17,555 bases of DNA from ARS21 sp964615505 (GTDB taxonomy: Archaea; Nanobdellota; Nanobdellia; UBA10117; ARS21): assembly GCA_964615505.1 (NCBI GenBank), contig CAZTOR010000005.1:1-17555 (forward strand). Direction: 5' to 3'. The notes beneath the pieces were generated by a model. It had not been told where the DNA came from, did no database searches, and was given only the letters and a program-made list of their open reading frames with translations. Of this stretch, positions 6,751 to 12,914 are shown one piece after another (the stretch's first letter is position 1; every line of letters starts with the position of its first letter). The translations under genes were made by a program, and so were the position numbers.

Positions 6751-7287
6751 ATGGAATTAACAAAAGATATTACAGAAAGAATTTATTCTCTAATTGAGAA
6801 TGCCAGATCGGAAGGTAAAATCCGAAAGGGCGTAAATGAAGTTACTAAAAGTCTTGAAAGAGGTGAAGCAAAATTATCTATTTCTGCTGCAGACAGTTCT
6901 CCTGCGGAAATTGTTATGCACTTACCTTTACTTGCTAAAGAAAAAGATATTATTCATGTTGAAGTACCTTCTAAAGAAGAATTGGGTGCAGCTGCAGGTC
7001 TACCTGTAGCGACTGCTGCGGTAGCAATTGTTTCTGCAGACAAAAAAATTATGGATACTATTTTGAAAGATATTAAAACTCTATTAGAAGGTGAATCAAA
7101 GCAAACTAAAAAATCTGAGAAAAAGGAAGAAGCTCCAGTAAAAAAAGAAAAGAAAGCTGAACCTGAAGAGAAAAAGGAAGAAGCTCCAGTAAAAGAAGAA
7201 AAGAAAGCTGAACCTGAAGAGAAAAAGGAAGAAGCTCCAGTAAAAGAAGAAAAGAAAGCTGAACCTGAAGAGAAAAAGACTGAATAA
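6751..7287 (+). CDS. rpl7ae: Ribosomal protein L7Ae (eL8) with a repetitive charged tail
   Basis: L7Ae binds kink-turn RNA and serves the large ribosomal subunit, box C/D and H/ACA RNPs, and archaeal RNase P. Residues 1-115 are the complete fold: GVNEVTKSLERGEA (27-40) holds the kink-turn-contacting residues, AEIVMHLPLLAKEKDI (52-67) the central helix, and PSKEELGAAAGLPVATAAVAI (73-93) the C-terminal part. Family members are usually about 120 residues; this one has 178 because of a Lys/Glu/Pro-rich tail with three tandem 17-residue units (123-173). The ATG at 6751 is chosen over an in-frame start at 6661 for its GAGGT site and the family's N-terminus. The stop overlaps the S28e start (TAATG). 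Confidence 0.93.
   Translation: MELTKDITERIYSLIENARSEGKIRKGVNEVTKSLERGEAKLSISAADSSPAEIVMHLPLLAKEKDIIHVEVPSKEELGAAAGLPVATAAVAIVSADKKIMDTILKDIKTLLEGESKQTKKSEKKEEAPVKKEKKAEPEEKKEEAPVKEEKKAEPEEKKEEAPVKEEKKAEPEEKKTE
7117..7269 (+). repeat. Three tandem 51-bp repeats in the L7Ae tail
   Basis: Three in-frame 51-bp units each encode EKKEEAPVKEEKKAEPE or a near match. Units 2 and 3 are identical and unit 1 differs by one base (Lys for Glu). A partial unit (7270-7278) follows. The near identity implies recent expansion and probable copy-number variation. Confidence 0.95.
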
Positions 7288-7553
7288 TGGCTAAAGAAGT
7301 AAAAAAACAACAAGATTCAAACACTGATCTTAGTGGTAAACTTATGCGAGCATATCCTGCCGAAATAGTTGAATTAATTGGTAGAGAAGGTACAAAACAA
7401 GTTGTTACTTTAGTTCGATGTAAAGTTCTTGATGGAAAAGATTCAGGAAAGATAATGAGACGTAATGTTTATGGTCCAACTAGAATTGGAGACATTATCA
7501 TGTTAACTCAAACTGAAATTGAAGCAGGTGGCGGAAGAGGAGGTAGAAGATAA
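7287..7553 (+). CDS. rps28e: Ribosomal protein S28e (eS28)
   Basis: This is a small-subunit ribosomal protein with an OB-type fold near the mRNA exit region. The core AEIVELIGREGTKQVVTLVRCKVLDGKDSGKIMRRNVYGPTRIGDIIML is split by the family's usual landmarks: VRCKVLDG, RRNVYGP and RIGDIIML (residues 43-73). At 88 residues it is longer than many archaeal S28e owing to a charged N-terminal extension of about 20 residues and a Gly/Arg tail (GGGRGGRR). It is coupled to L7Ae upstream and L24e downstream by TAATG overlaps, the conserved L7Ae-S28e-L24e gene order of archaea. Confidence 0.93.
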   Translation: MAKEVKKQQDSNTDLSGKLMRAYPAEIVELIGREGTKQVVTLVRCKVLDGKDSGKIMRRNVYGPTRIGDIIMLTQTEIEAGGGRGGRR

Positions 7554-7756
7554 TGGTTGATTGTTCTTTTACCGGAAAAACAATTCCGAAAGGAAAGGGA
7601 CGAATGTTAATTCGAAATAGTGGTAGAGTTTTATACTTCATTAATGGAAAAGCAATGAAAAACTTCCTTAAATTAGGAAGAAAGCCCTTGAGAACCAAAT
7701 GGACTAACTTTTACAACAAACAGAAAGCAGTTCGACTCAGCGGAGCAAAGAAATAA
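7553..7756 (+). CDS. rpl24e: Ribosomal protein L24e (eL24), zinc-site residues lost
   Basis: This 67-residue large-subunit protein matches L24e throughout: CSFTGKTIPKGKGRM at the start, GRVLYFINGKAMKNFLKLGRKP in the middle and KWTNFY near the end. Archaeal L24e usually has a four-cysteine zinc ribbon (CxxC, then CxxxC after the YF). Here only Cys4 remains; the other positions read Thr7, Ile30 and Ala34. Eukaryotic L24e has also lost cysteines, so the fold can persist without zinc. It is the last gene of the L7Ae operon; a T6 tract at 7769-7774 follows. Confidence 0.92.
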   Translation: MVDCSFTGKTIPKGKGRMLIRNSGRVLYFINGKAMKNFLKLGRKPLRTKWTNFYNKQKAVRLSGAKK

Positions 7757-7760
7757 ATAT
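7751..7760 (+). promoter_or_regulatory. TATA-like box upstream of pop5
   Basis: AAATAAATAT is centred 25.5 bp before the ATG at 7781. It overlaps the end of rpl24e, so pop5 may have its own leaderless transcript in addition to read-through. Confidence 0.4.
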
Positions 7761-7780
7761 CTCTATTGTTTTTTATATTT

Positions 7781-8122
7781 ATGAAACCAATATTACCTAC
7801 ACTTAAGGAAAATCCCAGGTACGTTTTATTCAAAATTAAATCTAGCTCTGTTTTATCTCGTTCAGATGTTGAAAAAGAAATATTATCTGAATACAAAAGA
7901 TTTCTTGGTGAATTGGGAATTGGAAAAGCTGGAATAAAATTTATGAGTTTTGATAAAAAAAATCAAATTGGTGTGCTTCGTACTAATAGTAAATATTTAG
8001 ATGAAACAAAGGTTGCGTTAACATTAATAAAAAAATTAAAATCAAAAAATGCTAAAGTTGATATTTTGAAGGTAAGCGGAATGATAAACAAACTTCATAT
8101 TGAAACATTTAAAAAGGCATAG
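7781..8122 (+). CDS. rnp2: RNase P protein component 2 (Pop5)
   Basis: Pop5 pairs with Rpp30 to stabilise the catalytic domain of RNase P RNA during tRNA 5' processing. The 113-residue protein starts MKPILPTLKENPRYVLFKI, the typical Pop5 opening. It then has the family's FLGELGIGKAGIKFMSFD and QIGVLRTN segments (about residues 42-72) and a C-terminal KVSGMINKLH. The ATG at 7781 is preferred to an upstream in-frame TTG at 7766 because it matches the family start and the TATA spacing. Pop5 next to psmA and SBDS is the classic exosome superoperon order. Rpp30 lies 6 kb away on the other strand, and L7Ae, also an RNase P protein in archaea, is just upstream. Confidence 0.88.
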   Translation: MKPILPTLKENPRYVLFKIKSSSVLSRSDVEKEILSEYKRFLGELGIGKAGIKFMSFDKKNQIGVLRTNSKYLDETKVALTLIKKLKSKNAKVDILKVSGMINKLHIETFKKA

Positions 8123-8131
8123 TATATAAAT
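8123..8131 (+). promoter_or_regulatory. TATA box, psmA-exosome operon
   Basis: TATATAAAT follows the pop5 stop directly and is centred about 28 bp before the psmA ATG. A GAGG at 8141-8144 could serve as a ribosome site if transcription begins further upstream. Confidence 0.55.
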
Positions 8132-8154
8132 TCATTAATTGAGGAAAAAGATAG

Positions 8155-8850
8155 ATGCAATTTGTACCAAATCAAGTTATGGGTTATGATCGGGCAATTA
8201 CAGTTTTTAGTCCAGATGGCCGAATATTACAAGTAGAATATGCAAAAAAGGCAATTGATGCAGGTTCACTTATCGTTGGTGTAACAACCAAAGAAGGAGT
8301 GATCTTGGCAGCAGATACTCATAGAGTAGATCCGCTTTTAGTTGCAGACTCTGTATCAAAAATTGAAGAAGTAAATTCAAACATTATTATGACTTCGGCA
8401 GGTTATATCGGCGATGCTAGAGTTTTACTAAAAAGAGCAAGATTAAAGGCACAAGAACACAAATTAACTTATGGTGAAAATATTAACCCTGAAGAACTTG
8501 TTAAATACATATCTGACATCTGTCAGAGCTTTACACAATACGGAGGTATAAGACCTTTCGGAGTATCACTTTTAGTGGGCGGAATGAATGAAAACGGTCC
8601 GCAACTTTTTTCCACTGAACCCGCAGGAATTTATTTCAAATATAATGCAAAAGCGGTCGGTAATAACTCAGTTGAGGCAAATAAAATACTAGAAAAATCT
8701 TGGAAAAAAGATATGAGCGTTGAAGACGGAATTAAATTAATTCACGATGTTTACGCAAAAATTCTTGGAAAAGAATATAAAAAATCCCGAGTTCAAATTT
8801 TAATTTCGAACTCAAAAGGAATTAAGGTTGCTCCGAAAAACAAAGATTGA
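8155..8850 (+). CDS. psmA: Proteasome alpha subunit
   Basis: This forms the outer gate rings of the 20S proteasome, admitting unfolded substrates from an AAA+ unfoldase. The N-terminal signature MGYDRAITVFSPDGRILQVEYAKKAI (residues 9-34, broken by the gate YDR motif) is diagnostic of alpha subunits. The central GVTTKEGVILAADTHR and GGIRPFGVSLLVGG segments complete the Ntn-hydrolase fold. At 231 residues it is full length. Alpha subunits lack the catalytic Thr, and no beta subunit gene is present in the window. The stop overlaps the SBDS start (TGATG). Confidence 0.97.
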   Translation: MQFVPNQVMGYDRAITVFSPDGRILQVEYAKKAIDAGSLIVGVTTKEGVILAADTHRVDPLLVADSVSKIEEVNSNIIMTSAGYIGDARVLLKRARLKAQEHKLTYGENINPEELVKYISDICQSFTQYGGIRPFGVSLLVGGMNENGPQLFSTEPAGIYFKYNAKAVGNNSVEANKILEKSWKKDMSVEDGIKLIHDVYAKILGKEYKKSRVQILISNSKGIKVAPKNKD

Positions 8851-9554
8851 TGCAAAATAGAACATACGATAAAGAGAGAGTTTCATTTACTCTAGCACGC
8901 TTGAAGAAAGGCGGAGAAAATTTTGAAGTTGTTATTTCAAATATTGACAAAGCTCTTGCGCTAAGATCGGGAAAATTAATCAATGTTAAAGAAATTGTTC
9001 AAAGTCAAACCGTTTTTGAAAACGCAAATAAGGGTTTAAAGTCTTCTGAAGATAAAATAAAATCAGTGCTAGGTGAAAAACCTGTTGAAAAAATTATAAA
9101 AGAAGGCGAACTTCACTTAACTGCAGATCAACGAAAAAAATTGATGGAAGATAGGAAAAATAGAATTGTTGAATATATTCAACAAAATTCTGTAGATCCT
9201 AAGTCCGGTTCACCTCACCCACGTCAAAGAATTGAGTTGGCAATGAGTGAAGCAAAAATTAATGTTGATATTTCTGAAAACATAGAAACTCAAATTCAAA
9301 AAATTATCAAATCAATCCGAACAATTATTCCATTATCTTTTGATAAAGTAAAAATAAAAATTATTATTCCTGCAAAATATGCTGGTTCAGCATATAGTGC
9401 ATTGAAAAATAGATACAGTTCCTCAATGAAAAAGGAAGAGTGGCAAAACGATGGCGGAATAAAAATTGAGCTTGAAGTTGTTGGTGGTGCCAAAAGTAAT
9501 ATATACTCATTAATTAACAAATTAACTAATGGAGAGGCTGAAATAAGCGAATAA
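8850..9554 (+). CDS. sdo1: Ribosome maturation protein SBDS/Sdo1
   Basis: SBDS releases the anti-association factor aIF6 from nascent large subunits together with an EF-2-like GTPase. The 234-residue protein has the three-domain layout. The N-terminal FYSH domain spans about 1-85, with KKGGENFEVVI and a run ending VFENANKGLKSS. The helical middle domain (about 100-155) includes ADQRKKLMEDRKNRIVEYI and DPKSGSPHPRQRIELAM. The C-terminal ferredoxin-like domain (about 160-234) includes SFDKVKIKIIIPAKYAGSAY. The ATG at 8850 is used because the TTG one codon upstream adds nothing to the family start. It lies between psmA and rrp4, as in many archaea. Confidence 0.95.
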   Translation: MQNRTYDKERVSFTLARLKKGGENFEVVISNIDKALALRSGKLINVKEIVQSQTVFENANKGLKSSEDKIKSVLGEKPVEKIIKEGELHLTADQRKKLMEDRKNRIVEYIQQNSVDPKSGSPHPRQRIELAMSEAKINVDISENIETQIQKIIKSIRTIIPLSFDKVKIKIIIPAKYAGSAYSALKNRYSSSMKKEEWQNDGGIKIELEVVGGAKSNIYSLINKLTNGEAEISE

Positions 9555-9555
9555 A

Positions 9556-10242
9556 ATGGTAAAAAAAATACATGTAAAAGACAACGATATTGTTGTTCCT
9601 GGACAATTACTGGCAGAAGGAATGAGTTATATTCCGTCAGGGAAAGCAATCAGGAACGGTGAAGCAATTACTGCAACAGTAGTTGGTAAAATAAGTAACA
9701 AGGGACACGTAGTAAAAGTTGTTCCGTTGTTTGAAAAATATGCGCCAAAGAAGGGCGATAGAATAATTGGAAAAGTAATTTCCATGAACAATTATGGATG
9801 GACTCTGGACATTGGAGTTCCAGTAAAATGTGAATTAGATCTTAGAGAAGGAAGTCAATCTTTCATTGAAATGGGAAAAATGTCACAATTTTTTGACATT
9901 GGAGATCTAGTTTTTGTTGAAATAATTGGTGAACGAAATGGTACAATTAAAGTTAGTGCTAAAGATCGACTATATAGAAGATTACCCTCAGGACATTTAA
10001 TTAATGTCGATTCAAGATTAATTCCTAGAGTAATTGGTAAACAAGGTAGTATGATTAATACATTAAAAGATGAATCTGGATGTAATGTTGTGGTCGGACA
10101 AAATGGATACATTTACGTACATTGTGATAACACAGATAATGTTTTCAAAGTTCAAGAAGCAATTGAATATATCAGAGAAAACTCTGACAGTTCCGGATTA
10201 ACTGAAAAAGTAAAGAAAATGTTAGGAGGAAAAAAGAAATAA
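9556..10242 (+). CDS. rrp4: Exosome RNA-binding cap subunit Rrp4
   Basis: Rrp4 caps the archaeal exosome and feeds RNA into the Rrp41-Rrp42 ring. The 228-residue protein has an N-terminal domain (about 1-60), an S1 RNA-binding domain (about 65-138, with GKVISMNNYGWTLDIG) and a KH domain (about 145-205) whose GxxG loop is GKQG at 161-164. The family's LPSGHLINVDSRLIPRVIG leads into the KH domain. The gene starts two bases after SBDS ends and overlaps rrp41 by one base (TAATG). The alternative cap protein Csl4 is not encoded here. Confidence 0.96.
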   Translation: MVKKIHVKDNDIVVPGQLLAEGMSYIPSGKAIRNGEAITATVVGKISNKGHVVKVVPLFEKYAPKKGDRIIGKVISMNNYGWTLDIGVPVKCELDLREGSQSFIEMGKMSQFFDIGDLVFVEIIGERNGTIKVSAKDRLYRRLPSGHLINVDSRLIPRVIGKQGSMINTLKDESGCNVVVGQNGYIYVHCDNTDNVFKVQEAIEYIRENSDSSGLTEKVKKMLGGKKK

Positions 10243-10964
10243 TGGCAGGAAAATCTGAAAAACCGCTTATCGTCAAAGGAAAAAGAATTGATGGTAGAAA
10301 ATTTAACGAATTAAGAAAAATGTCTGCAGAAGTTGGAGTTATTCCACAAGCAGATGGTTCAGCAAAATTCGCGATGGGAGAAACTGTTGCAATTGCAGGA
10401 GTTTATGGTCCAAAGGAAGTTTTGCCAAAGCATCAAACTAAGGACGACAGAGCATTAATCAGAGTTTATTACTCAATGCTTCCGTTCTCAACAACAGATA
10501 GATGTAGACCTGGGCCAAGTAGACGAAGTAAAGAAATATCAAAAGTTATGATAGATGCATTAGAAGCAGCCATAATTACTGAAAAATATCCAGCAACTGC
10601 AATTGAAATACATGTACAAATTTTGAATGCTAATGCCGGAACTAGAACTGCAGCAATAAATGCTGCATCTTTGGCACTCGCAAATGCAGGGATTGAAATG
10701 AGAGATTTAGTTTGTGCCGTTGCTGCAGGTAAAGCAGATGACACTGTACTACTTGATCTATTTCAACCGGAAGATAACTTTGGTCAAGCAGATCTTCCGA
10801 TTGCAGTTATGCCAAATCGTGGAGAAATAACGCTAGTTCAAATGGACGGAGATTTATCTCAAAAAGAATTTGACGAATCTATGAAATTAGTTATGGATTC
10901 CGCAAACGAAATATACGAAGTTCAAAAGAATGCCTTAACTGGCAAAAAGGAGAAGAAAAAATGA
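10242..10964 (+). CDS. rrp41: Exosome catalytic subunit Rrp41
   Basis: This RNase PH-fold subunit performs phosphorolytic 3'-5' RNA degradation and tailing. The 240-residue protein opens with RIDGRKFNELRKMSAEVGV. It carries the phosphate-binding segment NAGTRTAA (131-138) and the active-site run ED near 177-178 with AD at 183-184. The six-residue spacing between Asp178 and Asp184 matches the catalytic pair known in Sulfolobus Rrp41. CRPGPSRRSKEIS (88-100) supplies the RNA-binding arginines. A short Lys-rich tail (GKKEKKK) ends the protein. It overlaps rrp42 by ATGA at 10961-10964. All residues needed for activity appear present. Confidence 0.97.
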   Translation: MAGKSEKPLIVKGKRIDGRKFNELRKMSAEVGVIPQADGSAKFAMGETVAIAGVYGPKEVLPKHQTKDDRALIRVYYSMLPFSTTDRCRPGPSRRSKEISKVMIDALEAAIITEKYPATAIEIHVQILNANAGTRTAAINAASLALANAGIEMRDLVCAVAAGKADDTVLLDLFQPEDNFGQADLPIAVMPNRGEITLVQMDGDLSQKEFDESMKLVMDSANEIYEVQKNALTGKKEKKK

Positions 10965-11746
10965 GTTTAGTAAATACAGAATTTATCAAGGAATCATTAA
11001 AGAATAATATGAGACCTGACGGTAGAAAGTTAGATGACTACCGAGATATTGAAATTGAAACAGGAGTTGTTACTCAAGCAAATGGATCTGCAAGAGTTCG
11101 ATTAGGTAAAACCGAAGTTATTGCAGGAGTAAAATTCTCCGTAGGTACTCCTTATCCTGATACTGCCAATCAAGGTATGTTTATGGTTAATGGAGAACTG
11201 AGTCCAATTTCAAATCCAAACTATAGAAGCGGACCTCCGTCTCCGGAGTCCATTGAGCTTTCAAGAGTAGTGGATCGAGCAATTCGAGAATCTAAAACTG
11301 TAAACTTTGAAGAATTATGTATCAAAGAAGGCGAAGCGGCATGGATGTTGTCAGTAGATATATATCCAATGAATGCAGATGGAAATCTATTTGATGCAGC
11401 AGTTATTGCAGGCTTACTTGCAATCAAAACTGCTAAATTCCCTGAATACGATGAAAAATTGGGTAAAGTTTTACACGAAACTCGAACAAAGAAAGGAGTT
11501 AAACTTCAAAACCTTCCGGCAATGGTAACAATCGCAAAAGTTGGAGACAAATTATTAGTTGATCCAACATTTGAAGAAGAAAGCATTATGGAAGCTAGAT
11601 TAAACATCGCAACTATTGACAATGGAAACATTTGCGCAATGCAGAAAGGCGGTGTGGCTCCACTAACAAACGAAGAGCTTAAAAATGCTGTAAAATTAGC
11701 AACAAGCAAAGGTAAAGAGCTACGTAAACTCTTGAATAAATATTAA
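10961..11746 (+). CDS. rrp42: Exosome non-catalytic subunit Rrp42
   Basis: Rrp42 is the second RNase PH-fold protein of the hexameric exosome ring; it shapes the active site at its interface with Rrp41 but lacks the catalytic aspartates. The 261-residue protein shows MRPDGRKLDDYRDIEIETGVV near the start, FMVNGELSPISNP, and the SPESIELSRVVDRAIRES stretch typical of Rrp42. The C-terminal half has the family segments LLVDPTFEEES and MQKGGVAPL in place of the Rrp41 active-site run. Translation is coupled to rrp41, and rpoK starts one base after it ends, extending the operon beyond its usual limit. Confidence 0.97.
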   Translation: MSLVNTEFIKESLKNNMRPDGRKLDDYRDIEIETGVVTQANGSARVRLGKTEVIAGVKFSVGTPYPDTANQGMFMVNGELSPISNPNYRSGPPSPESIELSRVVDRAIRESKTVNFEELCIKEGEAAWMLSVDIYPMNADGNLFDAAVIAGLLAIKTAKFPEYDEKLGKVLHETRTKKGVKLQNLPAMVTIAKVGDKLLVDPTFEEESIMEARLNIATIDNGNICAMQKGGVAPLTNEELKNAVKLATSKGKELRKLLNKY

Positions 11747-11747
11747 A

Positions 11748-11966
11748 ATGGTTAACCTAACAAAATTTGAGACCGCACGAATTATTGGAGCTAGAGCTCT
11801 ACAACTCTCAATGGGTGCTCCGATTTTGATAAAAAGACCAAAAGATTTGTACAATACTGTTCAAATTGCTAAGGAAGAATTAGCCAGTGGCGTTCTTCCA
11901 ATTACAGTTAATCGACCAGCACCTATAAAGGTTGAAGAACCTATTGAGGATGAAGAAAATGAGTAA
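11748..11966 (+). CDS. rpoK: DNA-directed RNA polymerase subunit K
   Basis: Subunit K is the archaeal counterpart of Rpb6/omega and helps clamp assembly of RNA polymerase. The diagnostic segment LTKFETARIIGARALQLSMGAP lies at about residues 4-25, followed by IAKEELASGVLPITVNRP near the end of the conserved part. The last dozen residues form an acidic tail (VEEPIEDEENE) beyond the usual end. In many archaea rpoK precedes rps2, as here, but usually in the L13-S9 cluster rather than behind the exosome genes. The tail-coding DNA includes the ribosome site for rps2, and the genes overlap by eight bases. Confidence 0.95.
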   Translation: MVNLTKFETARIIGARALQLSMGAPILIKRPKDLYNTVQIAKEELASGVLPITVNRPAPIKVEEPIEDEENE

Positions 11967-12543
11967 TTTAGTTACTGTAGACCAATATCTTGAAGCCGGG
12001 ATCCAAATAGGAACCAAATTCAAAACAAAAGATATGAGTAAATATATACATAAAATAAATCCGAAAAACGGTGTTGCAATTCTAGATGTTCAAAAAATTG
12101 ATGAAAAACTGAAATCCGGAGCAGAATTTTTGGCAAAATATAATCCTGAAGACATATTAGTTGTATGTCGAAGAGAAAACGGTTGGAAGTCAGCTAAAGC
12201 ATTTGCTGAAGCAATTGGGGCAAAATTCTATGTCGGAAGATATCCTGCAGGAGTTATTACAAACCCTCAATTAAAGACATTCATCGAACCAAAAGTAATG
12301 TTTGTAGCCGATCCGAGAGGAGACAAAAATGCAGTTAAAGATGCATATCATATTGGAATTCCAGTAGTTGCATTATGTGATTCAAACAACACTTTCAAAA
12401 ATATTGATATTTCGATGATCTGTAATAATAAAGGATCAAGATCTCTAAGTTTAGTTTACTGGATATTGGCAAACGAATATTTGAAAATTAAAGGTAATCT
12501 AAAAAAAGGTTCAGAGTTACCTTTTGAAAATTTTTCTGAATGA
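11959..12543 (+). CDS. rps2: Ribosomal protein S2 (uS2)
   Basis: This 194-residue small-subunit protein matches the archaeal S2 family: YLEAGIQIGTKFKTKDMSKYI at the start, then LDVQKIDEKL. The RYPAGVITNPQLKTFIEPKVMF segment (about 94-115) is split by the family's PGVxTNP-like core, followed by DPRGDKNAVKDAYHIGIPVVALCDSNN. The ATG at 11959 is preferred to an in-frame start 27 bases upstream: it gives the conserved N-terminus and has GAGG at 11946-11949 about nine bases before it. Its stop overlaps the next start (ATGA at 12540-12543). Confidence 0.95.
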   Translation: MSNLVTVDQYLEAGIQIGTKFKTKDMSKYIHKINPKNGVAILDVQKIDEKLKSGAEFLAKYNPEDILVVCRRENGWKSAKAFAEAIGAKFYVGRYPAGVITNPQLKTFIEPKVMFVADPRGDKNAVKDAYHIGIPVVALCDSNNTFKNIDISMICNNKGSRSLSLVYWILANEYLKIKGNLKKGSELPFENFSE

Positions 12544-12872
12544 TAATTAAACAAGGACGTAAAAAATTATCTGAAGCAAAATTTCTAGGTAGATTTAATT
12601 TAGGACTGATGTTCCGAAAAGTTCAACCAGTTGTTCTTGAAACATTTTCTCCAACAATTTCCCACTCAACACTTCATACTTGTTTTGTTCAGGAACCAAT
12701 AGACATCATTTGGGTCAAAGAAAAAAAAATAGTTTCACTTAAAAGAAATGTTCGACCGTTCAAGTTCAAAATAGCACCAAAAAAGCCAGCTCAATACATA
12801 ATTGAGGCCCCTACTGGTTTCATAAAAAAGCATAAGCTTAAAAACGGACAATCTATCTCCCTCACATCATAA
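12540..12872 (+). CDS. DUF192 family protein
   Basis: This 110-residue protein belongs to DUF192, a beta-rich family of unknown function. The landmarks are LGLMFRK (21-27), matching the family's GLMxR, then HTCFVQEPIDIIWVKEKKIVS (47-67). The latter aligns with the hydrophobic strand pair usually written as FxxxPLDVxFLD. AQYIIEAPTGF and KLKNGQSISL follow, the usual C-terminal strand with a Gly-Asp or Gly-Gln turn. Many bacterial members are exported; this one has no signal peptide and is probably cytoplasmic. Its translational coupling to rps2 and its place before an RNA nuclease gene link it to the informational operon by context only. Confidence 0.8.
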   Translation: MIIKQGRKKLSEAKFLGRFNLGLMFRKVQPVVLETFSPTISHSTLHTCFVQEPIDIIWVKEKKIVSLKRNVRPFKFKIAPKKPAQYIIEAPTGFIKKHKLKNGQSISLTS

Positions 12873-12876
12873 TCAA

Positions 12877-12904
12877 AACAGAATTCGTCAAGGCGACTTC
12901 TGTT
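12877..12904 (+). promoter_or_regulatory. Intercistronic hairpin before the beta-CASP gene
   Basis: AACAGAA (12877-12883) pairs with TTCTGTT (12898-12904). After one mismatch, TCG (12885-12887) pairs with CGA (12894-12896) around a 6-base loop. The hairpin fills most of the 42-base gap between the DUF192 and beta-CASP genes. No TATA box sits at the usual distance, so it is probably part of a polycistronic RNA. It could be a processing, stability or weak termination signal. Confidence 0.5.
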
Positions 12905-12914
12905 AATTTAAACA

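Noticed and set aside
6954..7313. Minus-strand open frame with Ser/Phe-rich repeats
   Set aside because: It is the antisense reading of the L7Ae repeat tail; the plus-strand frame is a clear L7Ae protein.
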